A DNA stretch of 64,000 nt. Source: Luscinia megarhynchos (Eukaryota > Chordata > Aves > Passeriformes > Turdidae). The stretch's first letter is position 1; each line of letters starts with the position of its first letter. Of the stretch, positions 25,462-38,610 are shown piece after piece. The notes beneath the pieces were generated by a model that saw only the letters and a list, made by a program, of their open reading frames with translations, searched no databases and had not been told where the DNA came from. The position numbers were made by a program, and so were the translations under genes. The stretch is from positions 46,485,451 through 46,549,450 of the forward strand of contig CM067564.1 of the NCBI GenBank assembly GCA_034336665.1, given 5' to 3'.

Positions 25462-25618
25462 CCTTGGAGTCTCCCTCTCTGGAGACATTCCAAACCCACC
25501 TGGACACATTCCTGTCTCACCTGCTCCAGGTGACCCTGCCTTGGCTGGGGGGTTTGGGCTGGATGGTCTCCAAAGATCCTTTCCAACCCCAACTATTCTG
25601 TGATTCTGTAATTGGGTA
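25462..25618 (+). mobile_element. CR1 LINE 3'-end fragment
   Basis: Plus-strand CR1 beginning at the 'ttggagtctcccttcctggagacattcaaaacccacctgga' segment. It continues through 'tgctccaggtgaccctgccttgg', then 'ggctggatggtctcc..gatcctttccaaccccaac', and ends in tail units 'tattctgtgattctgta'. About 157 bp, less diverged than the 4.8 kb copy. The 97- and 111-codon minus-strand frames across it are by-products. Confidence 0.93.
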
Positions 25619-26739
25619 CTTGAAGCTGAGATGTTGTGAATGTGCCCTTTTGGTACCAGAGCAGGTACCAGATTAACAGAGCCTTCTTTTGTATGTGTTT
25701 CAACACACAGGTTGGCATTCCACTCAATATGGGGAATTTCTCCTTTTCCCATGCCCTAATCAGCAATTAGTAAGCATCTGAATTTTGATAAATTTATGGA
25801 CAAAATAATTTAATATATTTTTGGCATAATAAACTAAAAACCCAACTAGTTTTAACTCCTAGTTAAAAAATACAAAAGAGTAAAAAAGGATTAAACACAA
25901 GGTTTATCTTCTAAAGTACAAAAGCATCTGCTAAAACTGTTAAATGAATGATACACTGGCTAGGACCTTTCAACCAAATCAGTGGAGTGTGCTACTGGTG
26001 ATGCTTCTGCATTCTTTGGCACTGAAAAACATAACGATTAATTAACAATATTAGTCTAGTGCTAAATGTCTGAGATTCTGTATTAAATGAAAAAAGAAAG
26101 AAAAAATCATCAGTACAGCTCCTGATTTACATCATTTGTGATGCTGCCCTAAAAAAATACTGTATTGATTTTTGTCACGCAGTCTCCTGTGCATGATTCA
26201 GGCTTTGCAGGTAAATAGAGTCCACATTGATTTTAAGGCCATTATTGGAAAACAGAAACAAAATATACAGTTATTATTTAACTTAGCAACTCTTACAGCT
26301 CTCTCATATTCACACAGAAAAATATGGGTGTACAGATAACCAGACCACCCTGAAAAAAACTCATTTAAAGCTGGACTCTGGAACTCCTACAAAGGGAAAA
26401 AAAAAAGAAAAATAGAAAGGAAGACTTGTTTCTTTTCACCCACAATGCTGATGTCTATTCCTGCTAGATTCTTTCACACCAATGCATAATGTCTTTGGAT
26501 GCTTATCACAATAGCCCCCTTGGTAAATGAATATTTTTATTGCAGTAGCCTTTGGAACTTAAACAAAGAAAGATGGGTAGATTCCCACCCACAACATTAA
26601 AGTTTTCCTATTCACTGACACCAAACCATGTTCTAATGTTTAAACAAACCCAAACGCTTGGGAAAATTTAGATTTGACCTCTGTGGGCATGTTAAACAGT
26701 TTACATTACAGCAAACTCTAGTTTTCCCTAATGTGCATA

Positions 26740-27320
26740 GCACTTTGGAACTTTGTCAAAACGGAACAGTTTCAAAGCTGTGTGATCTTCACCCGGGGGC
26801 CTAATTGAAGCGGCATGAAAAATATTTCTTTCTTTACTTCTTTACTTTTCTTTTTACTTTTTTTTTTTTTTTTTTTTCCTTTTTCCCCTTATAAAGCTGG
26901 ATCTGAAGCTGGGTACTCTCCAAAAAAGCTTATGAAGCTGACGAACATTTACCTCCCAGTCCTACAACCCTAAAACTTCCATCGTAGAAATTCAGAGCAA
27001 AGGTCAGACGGAGGAAAAACATATTAGAAGCAGCATGACAAGCCAAGTTTTATTCTGCTTGAAAAGCCAGCTTTTTCAAGTCCTTTTTCTTTCATATTGG
27101 TTGTTTGAAAAGGGATCTGAAGAAAAGTCGAAATCCCCATGTAAATGCATATATTTTCAAACAGGAGGATACCTATGCAGATGCATATTGAGCTGCATCC
27201 AGCTTTGGTGGGCAAGCCACGTTTGAAGAGCATTCCCAAGGCAGTTAATGCTCGTGTCCTTTCTGAGTCCCCATTGAAGTTCATTTGCATCAAACTGAAA
27301 TGAATATTTAAAAAAAAATT
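26740..27320. promoter_or_regulatory. Candidate conserved non-coding block split by a pyrimidine tract (unverified)
   Basis: Two repeat-free segments (about 26740-26820 and 26890-27320) flank a pyrimidine tract with 20 T at 26858-26877. They carry a few CpG ('aaaacggaac', 'cacccgggggcc', 'gaagcggcatg') and homeodomain/octamer-type motifs, including ATTTGCAT near 27281 and a TAATTG core near 26801. Conservation is inferred only from texture and motifs. Confidence 0.2.
26858..26877. repeat. Poly-T tract, 20 T
   Basis: Twenty uninterrupted T inside a longer pyrimidine-rich tract (about 26825-26890). Confidence 0.95.
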
Positions 27321-27584
27321 AGATGTTTAATTTGCGGTTGCCAGTGGCATAAGAAATATGTATGTGCTACTTCCTTGCCAAGCAAAACACTTTTGCAGTA
27401 AATGTTCTATCTGTAGAGTTCTGAAATGTACTGTATATTCCAAGATTTATGCCAGAATATTGCTTTGGGTGCTATGGAATATTTTACTGGGTATATGGGG
27501 TGTCAGTCCAATCTAGAAAATGTGTGAAAGAATCATAGATATGTATATATATTTATATGGGTAACTTACACTCTGCTCATGACA

Positions 27585-27641
27585 GAGATGTTGGATTTAG
27601 ATGATATTTAAGGTCCCTTCCAAAACAAACCATTCTCTGAA
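27585..27641 (+). mobile_element. CR1 tail remnant
   Basis: 'gttggatttagatgatatttaaggtcccttccaaaacaaaccattctctga' is the last roughly 55 bp of a plus-strand CR1, with one decayed tail unit. Nothing upstream is recognisable. Confidence 0.75.
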
Positions 27642-30600
27642 GTTAGTAAAACCCTATTAGTGTGTATTGATTTGAGCATTAAGAACAAAAGGCAATCTAG
27701 TAAAGTGTTAATTTAAGAAAATCACATATTTCTGCATGTACCCATGTAGATATGTAATGACACACATAATTTGAGCAGTCCTATTTATTCTAACATCATT
27801 CCATTATTTTTTCAGGGTCCTATTTATTGCTTTGAGAGCTGTGCAGTGAGGGGAAGGACTGGGGAGAACAGCCCCACTGGTACCCTATAATTTTCTACAC
27901 CCAGGTTACACAATCTTTTTTCATCTGACTGACTCCATGGATGGGGATATTTCAGTTCAGCTCAGAAAATTAAAGGCAGCAAAGATTATTGGATATGCTT
28001 GCAGAATTAATATGAAACTTTAATCATCTGAAATATATCAGCTTCAGTGTGTTCCTACAAATCAAATGCAAATAATATACAGCTCCTTGGTCAAATCCTC
28101 AAGTGGGGAAAATCAACTAATCTGATCTATATCAACAGAGGATGGGATCTCTGGTTTAATCTGTGGCAGGATTTTCTCAAAGAACGTTTTCCATCTTTAA
28201 TATTCGAGATTCTGAGAAGTTTTGAAATGCTTCATAATGTGAAGACTTTCTGAAATTTTGAGAGCACATCTCAAACTGCGACTCGAGGCTTGAGGGACAC
28301 AAAGTTAAACTCTTTACAGCACTCTCTGAATATTTATAAGGAAAGAGAGATTTCCCAACTACAGCTCCACAACATATTAAGTACTTGCAGCTACTGTTAC
28401 TGTCAGAAATGAGGGTCAGGGATTTTGTTTCATGTTAGGGGATCTCGTGTCATGTGTAAATGCCTCAGATAGAGGGCACATATGATACCTTTATCCATTA
28501 ACTGAGCAGTCTGACCAGACTTTTCAGTATGTCAGATTCTTGAGACTGATTATTTTGCATTTGCCAATCCAGATGTACTGTATTAGTTTCAAACAGAAGA
28601 AGTCCGTGTCAATAATATTCATCTTTTCTCAACCCCAAGAGAGGTTAAAGAAATGTACAAAGTCATTAGAACCATGTCAGTTGCTGTGTATTTTTGGATA
28701 GAATCATAGAATAAAATGAGCATTATTTGTTAAAGATACTGGGTGTCCACCCTTGAGGAAAAACATCTGATGCAATTTTAGAATGATTAAATAAATAAGA
28801 ACATGTGTACACATAAATTGATTATGCAAAAAGTATTTTCAAAAGCTTTTCAATCTAATTGAAATGAACTATCTTACTAAAAATATTCTCTTTAACTACT
28901 TGCTTTCTTAAAAGGGATAATTATAAAAAAAGGCTTCATTTAATGATTTTTGTCACTTTCCTCTTTGCACATCTTACTGGATCCATATGGCAAAGTAGAA
29001 GAATTCATTGGGTTGTTTCTGATCTTTTTAAACTGCAGCTTATCCAAAAACATTTCAAAACCATATGTAGTAAAAGTCTCTTTTCCAGGAGATCCTAAAT
29101 CCTAGAAATGCTTTGATATGTGATAAGAAGGCTGTTCCTACATGTGCAGAGCCTGATGCACAAAGGTGCATGCAAGATCAGAGATTCCAAAGTAATTCTG
29201 ATTTCTGGTAAGGATACCGAGGAAGCACAGTTACATTTGCAATTGGATTTCCCCTTGGGACACTGGTACCAGAGAAAACAGACTTTTTATTGCAGTACAT
29301 GAAGAATTAGCCATGTAATTAGATAAGTAGTACACTGTTACGAATGGTAAAATTTATGCACTCATGCACCTGGAGGCTTATGATATATCAGGCACTAGAT
29401 GCTTTTTCGAGAATTTAAGAGAGTAATATAGGAAAATATTGAAATGTTTTAATTTTTTTCCTAGTTTTTATTTTTATACTTGTCTTTATTTCCATTTTTC
29501 TGAATGCTTTTTCTGCCACATGTTAGAGAGGGAATTCTTCACTCAGTAGCAACGATAATAATGAAAAACAATTGAGCATCTGATAAATATCAGAAGTGCT
29601 ATTGGCAGTGGAATAGTTAAAGCAAACTTCTGTGCTGTGTCAGAGATTCTTCTTCCTCAGAGTTTAAGTGTATGGACAGAAAGAATCATTCCTTAGTCCA
29701 ACCCTTCTGTTTTTCTTGTCCATTTATCTCACACAGCCTACCTACATTTTCCCATGATTCAGGATCCCAGTCATGACTATCAGATAGTCACTGTCCTTCT
29801 CACACCTACAGTGCTCTTTGAGTGCTGCCCTTATTTACTCTCTGGGATTTCAGTGCTGCAGGCTGCAAAGCAAATTATATGGAAGCAATCACTTCTCATT
29901 AGAACTTCGGCCCACAGAGCCAAGGAATTTACTGATGTGATCAGCATTAGCTGTGATTATCTCTGTTTTTTAGAAATGTTGGCCCAAGCTAAGTGATTTT
30001 TTTTTCTTTATTTATTTTAAAACTCTGGGATTTGTCACTGTGTGAAAGCAATTTCTGAAGGAGGGTGACTTTGCTGTGCATGGCCATTACTTGATAGAGT
30101 AGCATGCAGAACAAAATTCTCTCTCTGGAGAGTAACCCACTGAGGAGAAAAAAAGTCAGCTAATTCTTTGAAGTGAAGTGAATCATAATAGTGATATCAC
30201 TCAGCTAAACATGAATATCCTTGTACCTTATTAGAATCATTAGATTATATATAAATAAGGGGACTAAGTTAGTCTTTGATAAACCTCTTCATTTTGGTTC
30301 ATTTTTATGAAAGGAATATATTTTTATCTTCACTTCTATCAAAGTACTATTCCTAGAAAAATCAAAATTTGGTAATATCCATTTAGTTTTCTAAAGTTCT
30401 GCACTGGCTTCCTTTCTGAAATGACAATTGTCAAATAGTGCTGACTTGAACTGCTCTTTATACACAGCTGTTACTGTGCTGAGCCCAAATGCTTGGAGGG
30501 AAGGGTTATCTGAAGGTATTCCCCATCTCTCCTTTTCCCCAGCTTTTGCCCAAAAGATTTCCAAAGGAATTTCCATCACAGCAATTATCTGAGCTTCTCA

Positions 30601-33600
30601 AGAGCTCTCAGGGTTAAGTATTATTATAGCAATTTTATTTTACATAAGCAAGGAAAGTCTCACATTGTTTTGCATATATCGTTTCAATTATGATTGAGCA
30701 GTGGCATATGAAGTTGTGATACATGAGGGATTATGAAAATTCAAATGGGAAGGAAGTTCCCTGTTCTACAGACCTTCCAATCTCTGGAAACAGAAAAATC
30801 CTTGAGCAGAAGTAACGTGACTGCCCTGCAGTGTTGTATAGTGGGGAATGCTTCCAGTATATCAGGCACAGAATCATTCTTTACTGTTCACATTCTCAAT
30901 ATTGAGGAGAAATTATTTTCAGTTTCACCTTTAGTTTGTTTCTGAAGCTCCCAGTACATTTTTTATATGGTAAGCTTGAGGTAATTTTCCAAGAAAGCCC
31001 TGATCACCCAGCAGAAATTGTGTTGCCTCAAAGGAGATAAAGATCATCCCCAGCAGTGCATGATCTCTGCTCTCCCCTTGTTTTAATCATGCAAAGATAA
31101 GTGAAAACACCTAAGAAAGTGGTCCAACGTTTCACATTTCATGGAACATATTATAATTTTTCAAAGAACGCTTTTTTAATATTCAGATTGAAAAAGGAAT
31201 TAAGTGAACTGCTCATACTGGAAGGAAAGGAAAATAACTAAGATGAGAAATAAGGAGCTGGACACTGTTCTTGCCATGCCTGCAGTGTCCTGATGGCTGG
31301 TGCTGCTCAGCATCATTTCCAGTGTCTTCGTTCATTTCTGGTTATTTAGCTAAAAAAACAACAAACTGTGCACCACACCACTGGTGCTAAATCATTTAAT
31401 TTTTGTGAAATTGGCACCAGACAGATTGTGGAGATGGGTGATGTGATCTCCTTCTGTGTAACCTCACACCATATGCTACTGTTGAAGTTTCTATTGCATT
31501 GTGGTACTGGATCAGTATTTCTGAATCTTCTGAGGTGAGAATGTCACATTCTGCTGCAGAAAAACCTGAAAATTTTGTGTAGACACCAGGCTCTTCTCTC
31601 TAACAAAGTAGCAGAACAGGATAATTAGAGATTTTACGCAGATTTTTTGTCAAATTTTGAAAGCTATCGCTTCACATCTTTTAATGAGGTTTTATTTCAT
31701 CTGACATTGTTTATCTTCATTTCTTTTCTCACATGTTGAGTTCCTTTTTCACGTGCTGGGCTGTTCTGTGGAACTCAAGAGAAAAAGACAGAAGGACAAA
31801 GTCTATAAATTTGCTGGAAATAATTTCTTTAAGAGAGAGAAAAGAATGGATGGCAATCATAAACTATTACTTATTTGGAATCTAACATCTATAGGAAAGA
31901 ATGCTAAAATTCAATACAGATATGCTGAAATACAATACAGATTTTTTTATGTTTATTACTGTGGTCCAGGTAGGATTAAAAAAAAAGATGGGGTCAAGTT
32001 GTTAAAGATTTTTATATCTAAATGCAAACATGACCATTAGCATAGCTTTCTTCATCTTCTGGTCTTTCTACAGATTTCTTGTATAGCCTGAGAAAGAGTT
32101 TCTCAAAGATATTCCAGAAGCAAAATATCCACATGTCTGTGAAACAGCAAAAGACAATGTTTTTATCATCACTGGGAATTTACACATGGCAAGTTTGAAA
32201 GGTAAACAGAGAGTGTCCTGGCAGAAAAAAACTGAAAACAGTAGAACATAAAGACATAAAGACATTAAAAAAAAAAAATTCTTGCAAAACATTTTTCACT
32301 GAGAAAATGCCAGTCATATAAGAAGCAAAGCAGGATTCACATGTTCATTATGCTTGGATAAATACATGTAACTAATAACAGCTGGGTTATTTTCCATCTG
32401 AGATGGTCCAATGTAAAACTAACTTTCTTTCCAGCAAAAATATTGAAACTTAGAAAAAATACATTCATCAACTTCTAAAAACCTTAAAATGTATTTCAAA
32501 ATAGGGGCATGAATATTTTCTTTTTCAACAGGAAATCTCTTTTGACGCCTCTAGCTTCTTCAATGAAAAATTAATTTTTTTAAAATTGTAAATGTTATTA
32601 CAGGCTCCAGAAATTCTTGGACACAAATGTTAGGATTTTCTATCATAAAAGTGAAGAGCCTTCTTTTCAATAACCAGCCTGAGGACAGTTTGCCTGCTCA
32701 CTTCCCACTTCTTCTACCTATAATTGTGAGATAGAATTGACATCTAAGAGACCAGAAAACAGAAAATTTGAGTAGAGGGGTGTTGATGCTGCCATATTTT
32801 CTCATGTAAGGTTGCTGTGGTTGGTTTATCTGCAAACACTGTTAACCCTGCAGGGGAGCAGCCTGGGAGGGTTTGAAATGCTCAGGGTACCAACAGCTTT
32901 GGGTAGTGAGGGTTTGCTGTATGGGTATGAGGGTTCACTGTAAATGGGCAGATCTTTGGATGTTCTTATACCTAAAATATAGCAGAGGTAGCCTAAGAGA
33001 GAGACTAATTCCAATTTCCACAGTACTGGAGCCAGTGAGAATAATTCTAGTGAGCTTTGGGAGTTTGACTTCTCTGTCAGAATACTCCAATAGGAAGAAT
33101 ACAAGCCACAACAATAGAAAGTTCATAAGCTAATTGAATATGTATTTCATAGAAAAACCCCACACATCTAACATTCTTTCCAGGAAACATACACAAGAAT
33201 AATGATCTAGATATTAACTTATGAAATGTTGCCTACAATAAGTTACTGTTGCGTGTCGTTTTACTGCAGGCAAAATGAATGGGAGGCTTTGACTTAATAT
33301 AATGAAAATTTTCTGTATTTTCCTCAGTTGAGAAGCTTCATTGAGACTTTATATTAGTGTTTCATTATATGTGAGATGGGAGAGAAATCTACCTGCTTTT
33401 CACTGCCAAGTCTTTTATCAGAGGAGAACATGTATTTCTGCAGTCGTGTGAGACAGAATTGCAGATGTTCAGAGCCTGTATCCAGAAGTCACCCTTTTCT
33501 TGAGGACCCAGCAGAGATTTCTATCATATCTATCAGCAGCTATTTCAGTGCTAGCAGGGACACATTAGGACATGTCAGGGTGATAATGTGTTGCTTCAGC

Positions 33601-34449
33601 CCTGGCAGTTGTGTAAATGTGTGTGAAAAAAAACCCAACGACACCAAACCAAATAAAAAAGATTCTGCTTAAATTTCCATCACTGCAGAGTCATGCTCTG
33701 AGGATTTTGAAGAGAATAAGAACCAAGTGTTGAATTAAAATATGATAAATTAAACCTCATTTATATCTGAAAAATTCTGCATGGTTTTATTCATATTAAG
33801 AAATATTACTGGCTCCTCACATTGAGCAATGTACCATCTTCTTCTCAGAAAAAAAAAACTAAATATCTTAAAACTCTGCTAATTACAGGCTTTCTAGTAA
33901 ACTTCTCTCAAGTATAAGCAACCAGCTGCATCTATACAGCTCCTATTTATTACCTATTTGTACATTTCAGAAGTAATAGTTGAGAGGGCACTGTATTAAT
34001 AAATAAATAATAATGGGGTGGAAGAAGTTTTTCATAATAAAGTCATTCCCACACACAGTTTGTCATGATGTTAATTTTTGTAGTGTGATTTGAAGATTTA
34101 GTAAAAATTGCTTTTGTGTAATAGATTTTTTTTTCTCCAAAAAGAAGACACTCAGTTTAGGCTTCCTTGTTGTCTTCAAAACATCTGATTTGGCTTGCTA
34201 AGTTGTAAATGATGAGGAGTCAGAAACTGCTTTACAACAAGATCAGCCTCTACAGAAGTGTCCGACACCTTGAAACCAGGAACTTTTATCAGCTCACCTC
34301 GATAAGCCAATATCCTTTGTTCACCCAAAAGTTGGGCATTTCAAAGCAATTTTAAAACAGTTTTTTCAAATCAGGACTTTCAAAGCACCCAGGAAAATTC
34401 AACATCTAAATAACACCAAATATCAGTGCCAACTCTGAACATTTTTCCC

Positions 34450-35389
34450 TGCCTGAGGTTTATGTGGCAAGGCTTCAATAGGAGGAGGCTGCTGGAGTGG
34501 CACCTGAGAGATGACACCAGAAGCTGCCTGAATGTTGGACAAAGTCAGTTCCAGGACAACCCAGAGCTGTCCAAAGCTGAGCCTTTCAGCAGCCATGGTA
34601 ACACCTCTGTGGTAACATATGTAAGGGGGAGATGAGAATATCAAATGTGAGAGTCACAACCCTTCAGACATCAATGTCAGTGAGCACAGAGGGGCAGGAG
34701 CTGCTCCAGGGGCTGGAGCTGAGATTCCCCTGCAGCCCCTGGTGCAGCCCAGGGAGAGGCAGCTGTGCCTGCAGGACATGGGGGTCCATGGGGAGCAGAT
34801 TCCACCTGCAGCCCATGGGGGAGCCCACACCAGAGCAGGTGGTGATCCCTGGAGGAAGCTGCAGGTCAAACTTTAACAGATTCCTGGCAGAACCTCTGAA
34901 GAGGAGCCCACACAAGAGCAGCTTTTCTGGCAGGGCTTTTGTTGAAGAAGTGCAGCCCATGGGGAGGACCCACACTGGAGAAGTTCATGTAGGATGTTTC
35001 ATGGAAAGGAACCTGCTCTGGAGCAGGTGAAGAGTGTGAGCAGAGATGAAGCATTATGAGCTGAACACAATCCCCATTCTCATTCCACTGTGCTGCTCAG
35101 GGGTAGAAGAGCTGGGAGTGAAGCTGAGCCTGGGAAGAACAGAGGGATAAGGGAAAGGTATTTCCAGCTTTGTTCTCATTTCTCATTAACCTTTCATTGG
35201 CAATAAAACATATGAATGTCCCTAAGTAAAATCTGTTTTGTCTGTGACAGTAATTTCTCAGTGTTCTCTCTCCTTACCTTGAACCATAAGCTTTTCACTG
35301 TTTTTTCTCTCCCTGTCCTATTGAGCAAGGGGCAGTGGTAGGGGAGCTTGGTGAGCCCCTGATTATCAGTCAAGGTCAAACCCATCACA
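34450..35389 (+). mobile_element. Solo LTR of an ERVL-type endogenous retrovirus (songbird TguLTR5-like)
   Basis: An old, non-coding LTR of 940 bp beginning TG (34450) and ending CA (35389), flanked by 5-bp direct repeats differing at one base (ttccc at 34445-34449, ttacc at 35390-35394). The order of blocks matches, from memory, a common passerine LTR: 'gtttatgtggcaaggctt' at the 5' end; a 'taacatatgtaag' TATA-like region at 34613; then several degenerate units of the type 'ctgcagcccatgggg..ccacac..gagcagg' (about 34690-35030); AATAAA at 35202-35207; and a U5-like end with 'ctgttttgtctgtgacagtaatt' and 'caaggtcaaacccatcaca'. No internal retroviral sequence or second LTR is present. Frames inside it (up to 132 codons) are not genes. 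Confidence 0.88.
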
Positions 35390-35756
35390 TTACCTTAGAA
35401 TTCCTAGAATCCCCTCCTCAACCTTTCCTGTCTCCCACATATCTCCAGCCACTTCACTGGCTGAGCCAGGATAGACCCTGCTTGCCCTGCAGATTCTGGG
35501 AGCAGATTCTGGGATCCTGTGCAGGAGTGACCCAGCCTGCTGGCAGCTGCACCAGGAGCACAGCACAGCTTCCCATTCCAGGTGATTATATAATTGCCCA
35601 GGCAGTGAGGTGAAAATGAGCCTTGCTGCTTTCCTTTGCACCCCTTGGACTTTCACAGGATGCAGAATTAGGGGCTCACCTCAGTCCCACAGAAAGCACC
35701 CAGCCCCATTGAAGGCAGAGGGAGCCTCATGACTTTTGTCATCTTTAATCATTCAG

Positions 35757-35842
35757 GTTGCAGATTATGTCAGGATACCACCAGGCTTTCCATTCCACCC
35801 GTGTATTTTATTCAGTTCTTCCATTAGCTGTGCTTTTAAAAG
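35757..35842 (+). other. Exon-like segment bounded by consensus splice sites (unverified)
   Basis: A 3' splice-like sequence (pyrimidine-rich 'tttgtcatctttaatcattcag', AG at 35755-35756) is followed 86 bp later by a strong donor (AAAAG|GTGAGT at 35843-35848). Two of the three plus-strand frames are open across the 86 bp. I recognise neither translation. It could be a cryptic or lineage-specific exon, or chance. Confidence 0.15.
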
Positions 35843-35938
35843 GTGAGTGGCATGCTGCCCTGCCAAAAATACACATTTTCTGGTCATTTATCTTTGGGGC
35901 ACTACAGTTTTTAATTATACATTCACCTACTGCATCTC

Positions 35939-35990
35939 AAAAAAAACCCAACAAAAAACCAAACCCCAAAACAAACAAACAAACAAAACA
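35939..35990. repeat. A/C-rich low-complexity tract
   Basis: About 50 bp of A and C only, ending in four AAAC units. Confidence 0.85.
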
Positions 35991-37512
35991 TGCCCAGCAC
36001 CACCAAAAGGAAGGGAGAGCACATACAAATATCACTATTTATCTACTAGACCCAAAACTGCAGTGCTTGGTTTGTCTGGTATTTCTGCCACCAACACAAT
36101 AAATGAGCTGCATTAACATGCTATCACTAAAAATATAAGGCATATCATATAATGGGAATGGAACTCATAATCTTAAAACCTGTATGAGTCTTAAATTATT
36201 TAAATCATTAAATCTATCTCCATCTTTCTCTCTTTCAGCAGGTAGTAAGATGCATACCCACTACTGTGAATGTGTTAAGCAAAGAAAAGTAACACAAAAT
36301 TAGAAGTTAAATATATTTTCAAAGCCCCAAAGAAGCCATTTATTGCTGCAGGAGAGAGAATAAATTGCTGAGATTTTTTTTTTTTCATTTTTTTTACAAA
36401 TGGCTGGGAGTGTTATAATGTATTTGATTTTTTTTTCTAGAGGTAATCTTAGATGTGGAGTGAATGAAGTGAAGTCTGTTATCAATCCATAACATCTGCT
36501 GCAGTGTCAAGTGATGAAATGGGTGACTCCAGAGCCCAAGACAGCTGGGATGGCTTTCTTAATGCAGTAGGGTATTGTGCAAACAAACAGGCACTGATAC
36601 CGTCTATGGTTGTCACAATTATTCAAGCCGGTGATACATCTTCCTGTATTAGCTGCTTGAGAAGCCCTATTTCTTTTAAAAGTAAACTACTGTATAACAA
36701 TCACCCATTCTGGCCTCTAACTCAGTTGAGTGCAAACATAATAAAACATTGGAAATAAAAATAAATTAAAATTTGCCACCAGAGCAGTAAAGCATAGAAA
36801 TAGGTATATACGAGCTTGGAAAAAAAACCCATCCTGCTCACAGTTTATAGAGCTAAGAAATAATGTATACCTTTGCAGCTGGATCTATACTGGCAAGATT
36901 ATTCTGCTTCTCTGGAGTGCCTCCCAGTTCCTGGGAAATCCAGTACATTGTTCAGAGGAGTAAAAGAACAAGAGTTTAAAAAAACCCAAAAAAACAACAA
37001 AACCCAAAAAATTATGGATCACTGCAAACATCCCTTTGCCACTGCAAGATCATTACTGAGATCACTCAGGGGATTTCAGATTAAGGCCAATATTCAAATA
37101 TGGCAAATATAAGGAAAGATAATGAATTTAGATTCAAGATCCTATACATAAGCAATCATTGGCCTTAAGTCAACAAAGCATTTTCTGCTTCTAGCACATA
37201 TATATGTATATTAGGATATATATGTATAAAAATGTATAAAACTACAAGAGAAAGATGTTATGAAAAGGAAAACTTAATAACTAGTTTTCATGAAAACCTG
37301 AAAATTATAATTTGTTTTTGAACTGCATAATTTAAGAGCAGAATGTAATCCAACAGCCACTTTCATTCTCCAAAACTAAGAAACACATGAAAAAATTGAT
37401 AAAATCTTTTTTTTTTTCCAAAATGCAACATTTCAATCTTCAAGCAAATAAAAGCAACACTTGCTTTTAGAAATTAAACTCAATTTGAGATATTTTAAAG
37501 AAAAATAGAGCT

Positions 37513-37591
37513 AAAAAGATTTTTTTAAATTTGTATTTAATAATATACTCTGAAAAGATATTTTTGCATTTGTATTAAATAATATCATCAA
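37513..37591. repeat. Two diverged copies of a roughly 40-bp AT-rich unit
   Basis: The segments 37513-37552 and 37553-37591 share the order 'aaaagat..ttt..atttgtat.taataatat'. This is an old tandem duplication within an AT-rich zone. Confidence 0.55.
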
Positions 37592-38610
37592 ACTACAATA
37601 TAATAAAAAGAACATGTATATAATATACACATTATAGAAATAATACATAGCATATACAATTTATAATATGTATGTATATATTATTCTTAGATTGAACTAT
37701 GACAAGTTTTCTTTTTTTTAGTGCAGGTATCAAATTGAATATATTTAAAAAAAAATAAACCAGGTATTTACTGAGTACCAAGGATCAATTCAAGCACAAA
37801 ATTTTAGATTTTCAGACCACACTTTATCTTCTTTTCTTCCTTCTTTCTTAGAAAAACAAATCCAGCAGCACTGGCCACTGCTGTCCATGTGGGAGAGAGG
37901 GCACACGGACCTGTGGAACTGGTTCCAATCTCACTGCTGCTGGTGAGCTTGTGGTGCAGAATGGAAGTTGCAACACCATGGATTGAAAGGCAAGCCAAAA
38001 CTGGGAATTGTGTTTGTCTGGATGCTCTGCTGGTACATTTTCCACTGCCTGTCTCTTGCTCTGGATCAGTCCTACTCTCATATCTGCAGGCATCTCAAAA
38101 ACATTTGTGTTTAGCACAGGGCGTTGGGTTTTTTCCTGTTAACTGAAGCTGGTGAATAGTTTTGAGGTTGAAGATTCTCCCTCCTGTTTCCCAAGATGAT
38201 AATAAATTACCAAAATGCCAATTGTATGTTCTCATGCATTCCTGACTTAATAAAGGAACCTTATTTGCCTAGAAGTGTAGTGCTGGCTATTGTTTACCAG
38301 GAGGTTGGAAGAACCCAAAGGAAGATTAACAGATTGTGCTAGTTTAATTTGGTGAGATCTGATTCTGTTAGATCTTCTCATCTGATTTTGTTTTTCGAAG
38401 TACTGAGTGGAGAGGGCAATTTTCCAACATATAACCTTTCAACAAACCTTAAGCTGCTCCTGGAACACCAAGGATTGCACATCCACAGAGTGTGGTGGTT
38501 ATCAGGAAAATTCATCGGAGAGCTAGACAGGAGTCAGGCTGGGTGGCCCCAAAATTCCTGGTCATCTGTCAGGAGCCAAGACACAGAGTTTTTGCAGGGA
38601 CCATACAAAT

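Larger units (their letters stand above)
25619..34449. other. Gene-free stretch with a CR1 tail remnant and a conserved-looking block
   Basis: It contains the CR1 tail remnant at about 27585-27641, the T20 tract at 26858-26877, and a conserved-looking block at about 26740-27320. The short 'atagaatcatagaat' near 28698 may be another isolated CR1 tail. The rest is unique AT-rich DNA, and frames do not exceed about 98 codons. Confidence 0.6.
35395..38596. other. Gene-free stretch
   Basis: It includes a splice-bounded exon-like segment at 35757-35842, an A/C-rich tract at about 35939-35990, T-rich tracts near 36369-36396, an AT-rich zone at about 37190-37690 with a diverged direct duplication, and repeat-free unique DNA at 36504-36740 that may be conserved. 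No gene identified. Confidence 0.6.

Noticed and set aside
28690..28720. Isolated 'atagaatcatagaat' resembling a CR1 tail
   Set aside because: No CR1 core next to it; too short to annotate.
34632..35030. 132-codon plus-strand frame and overlapping minus-strand frames
   Set aside because: They lie wholly inside the solo LTR, whose GC-rich degenerate units lack stops. They are not retroviral or host genes.
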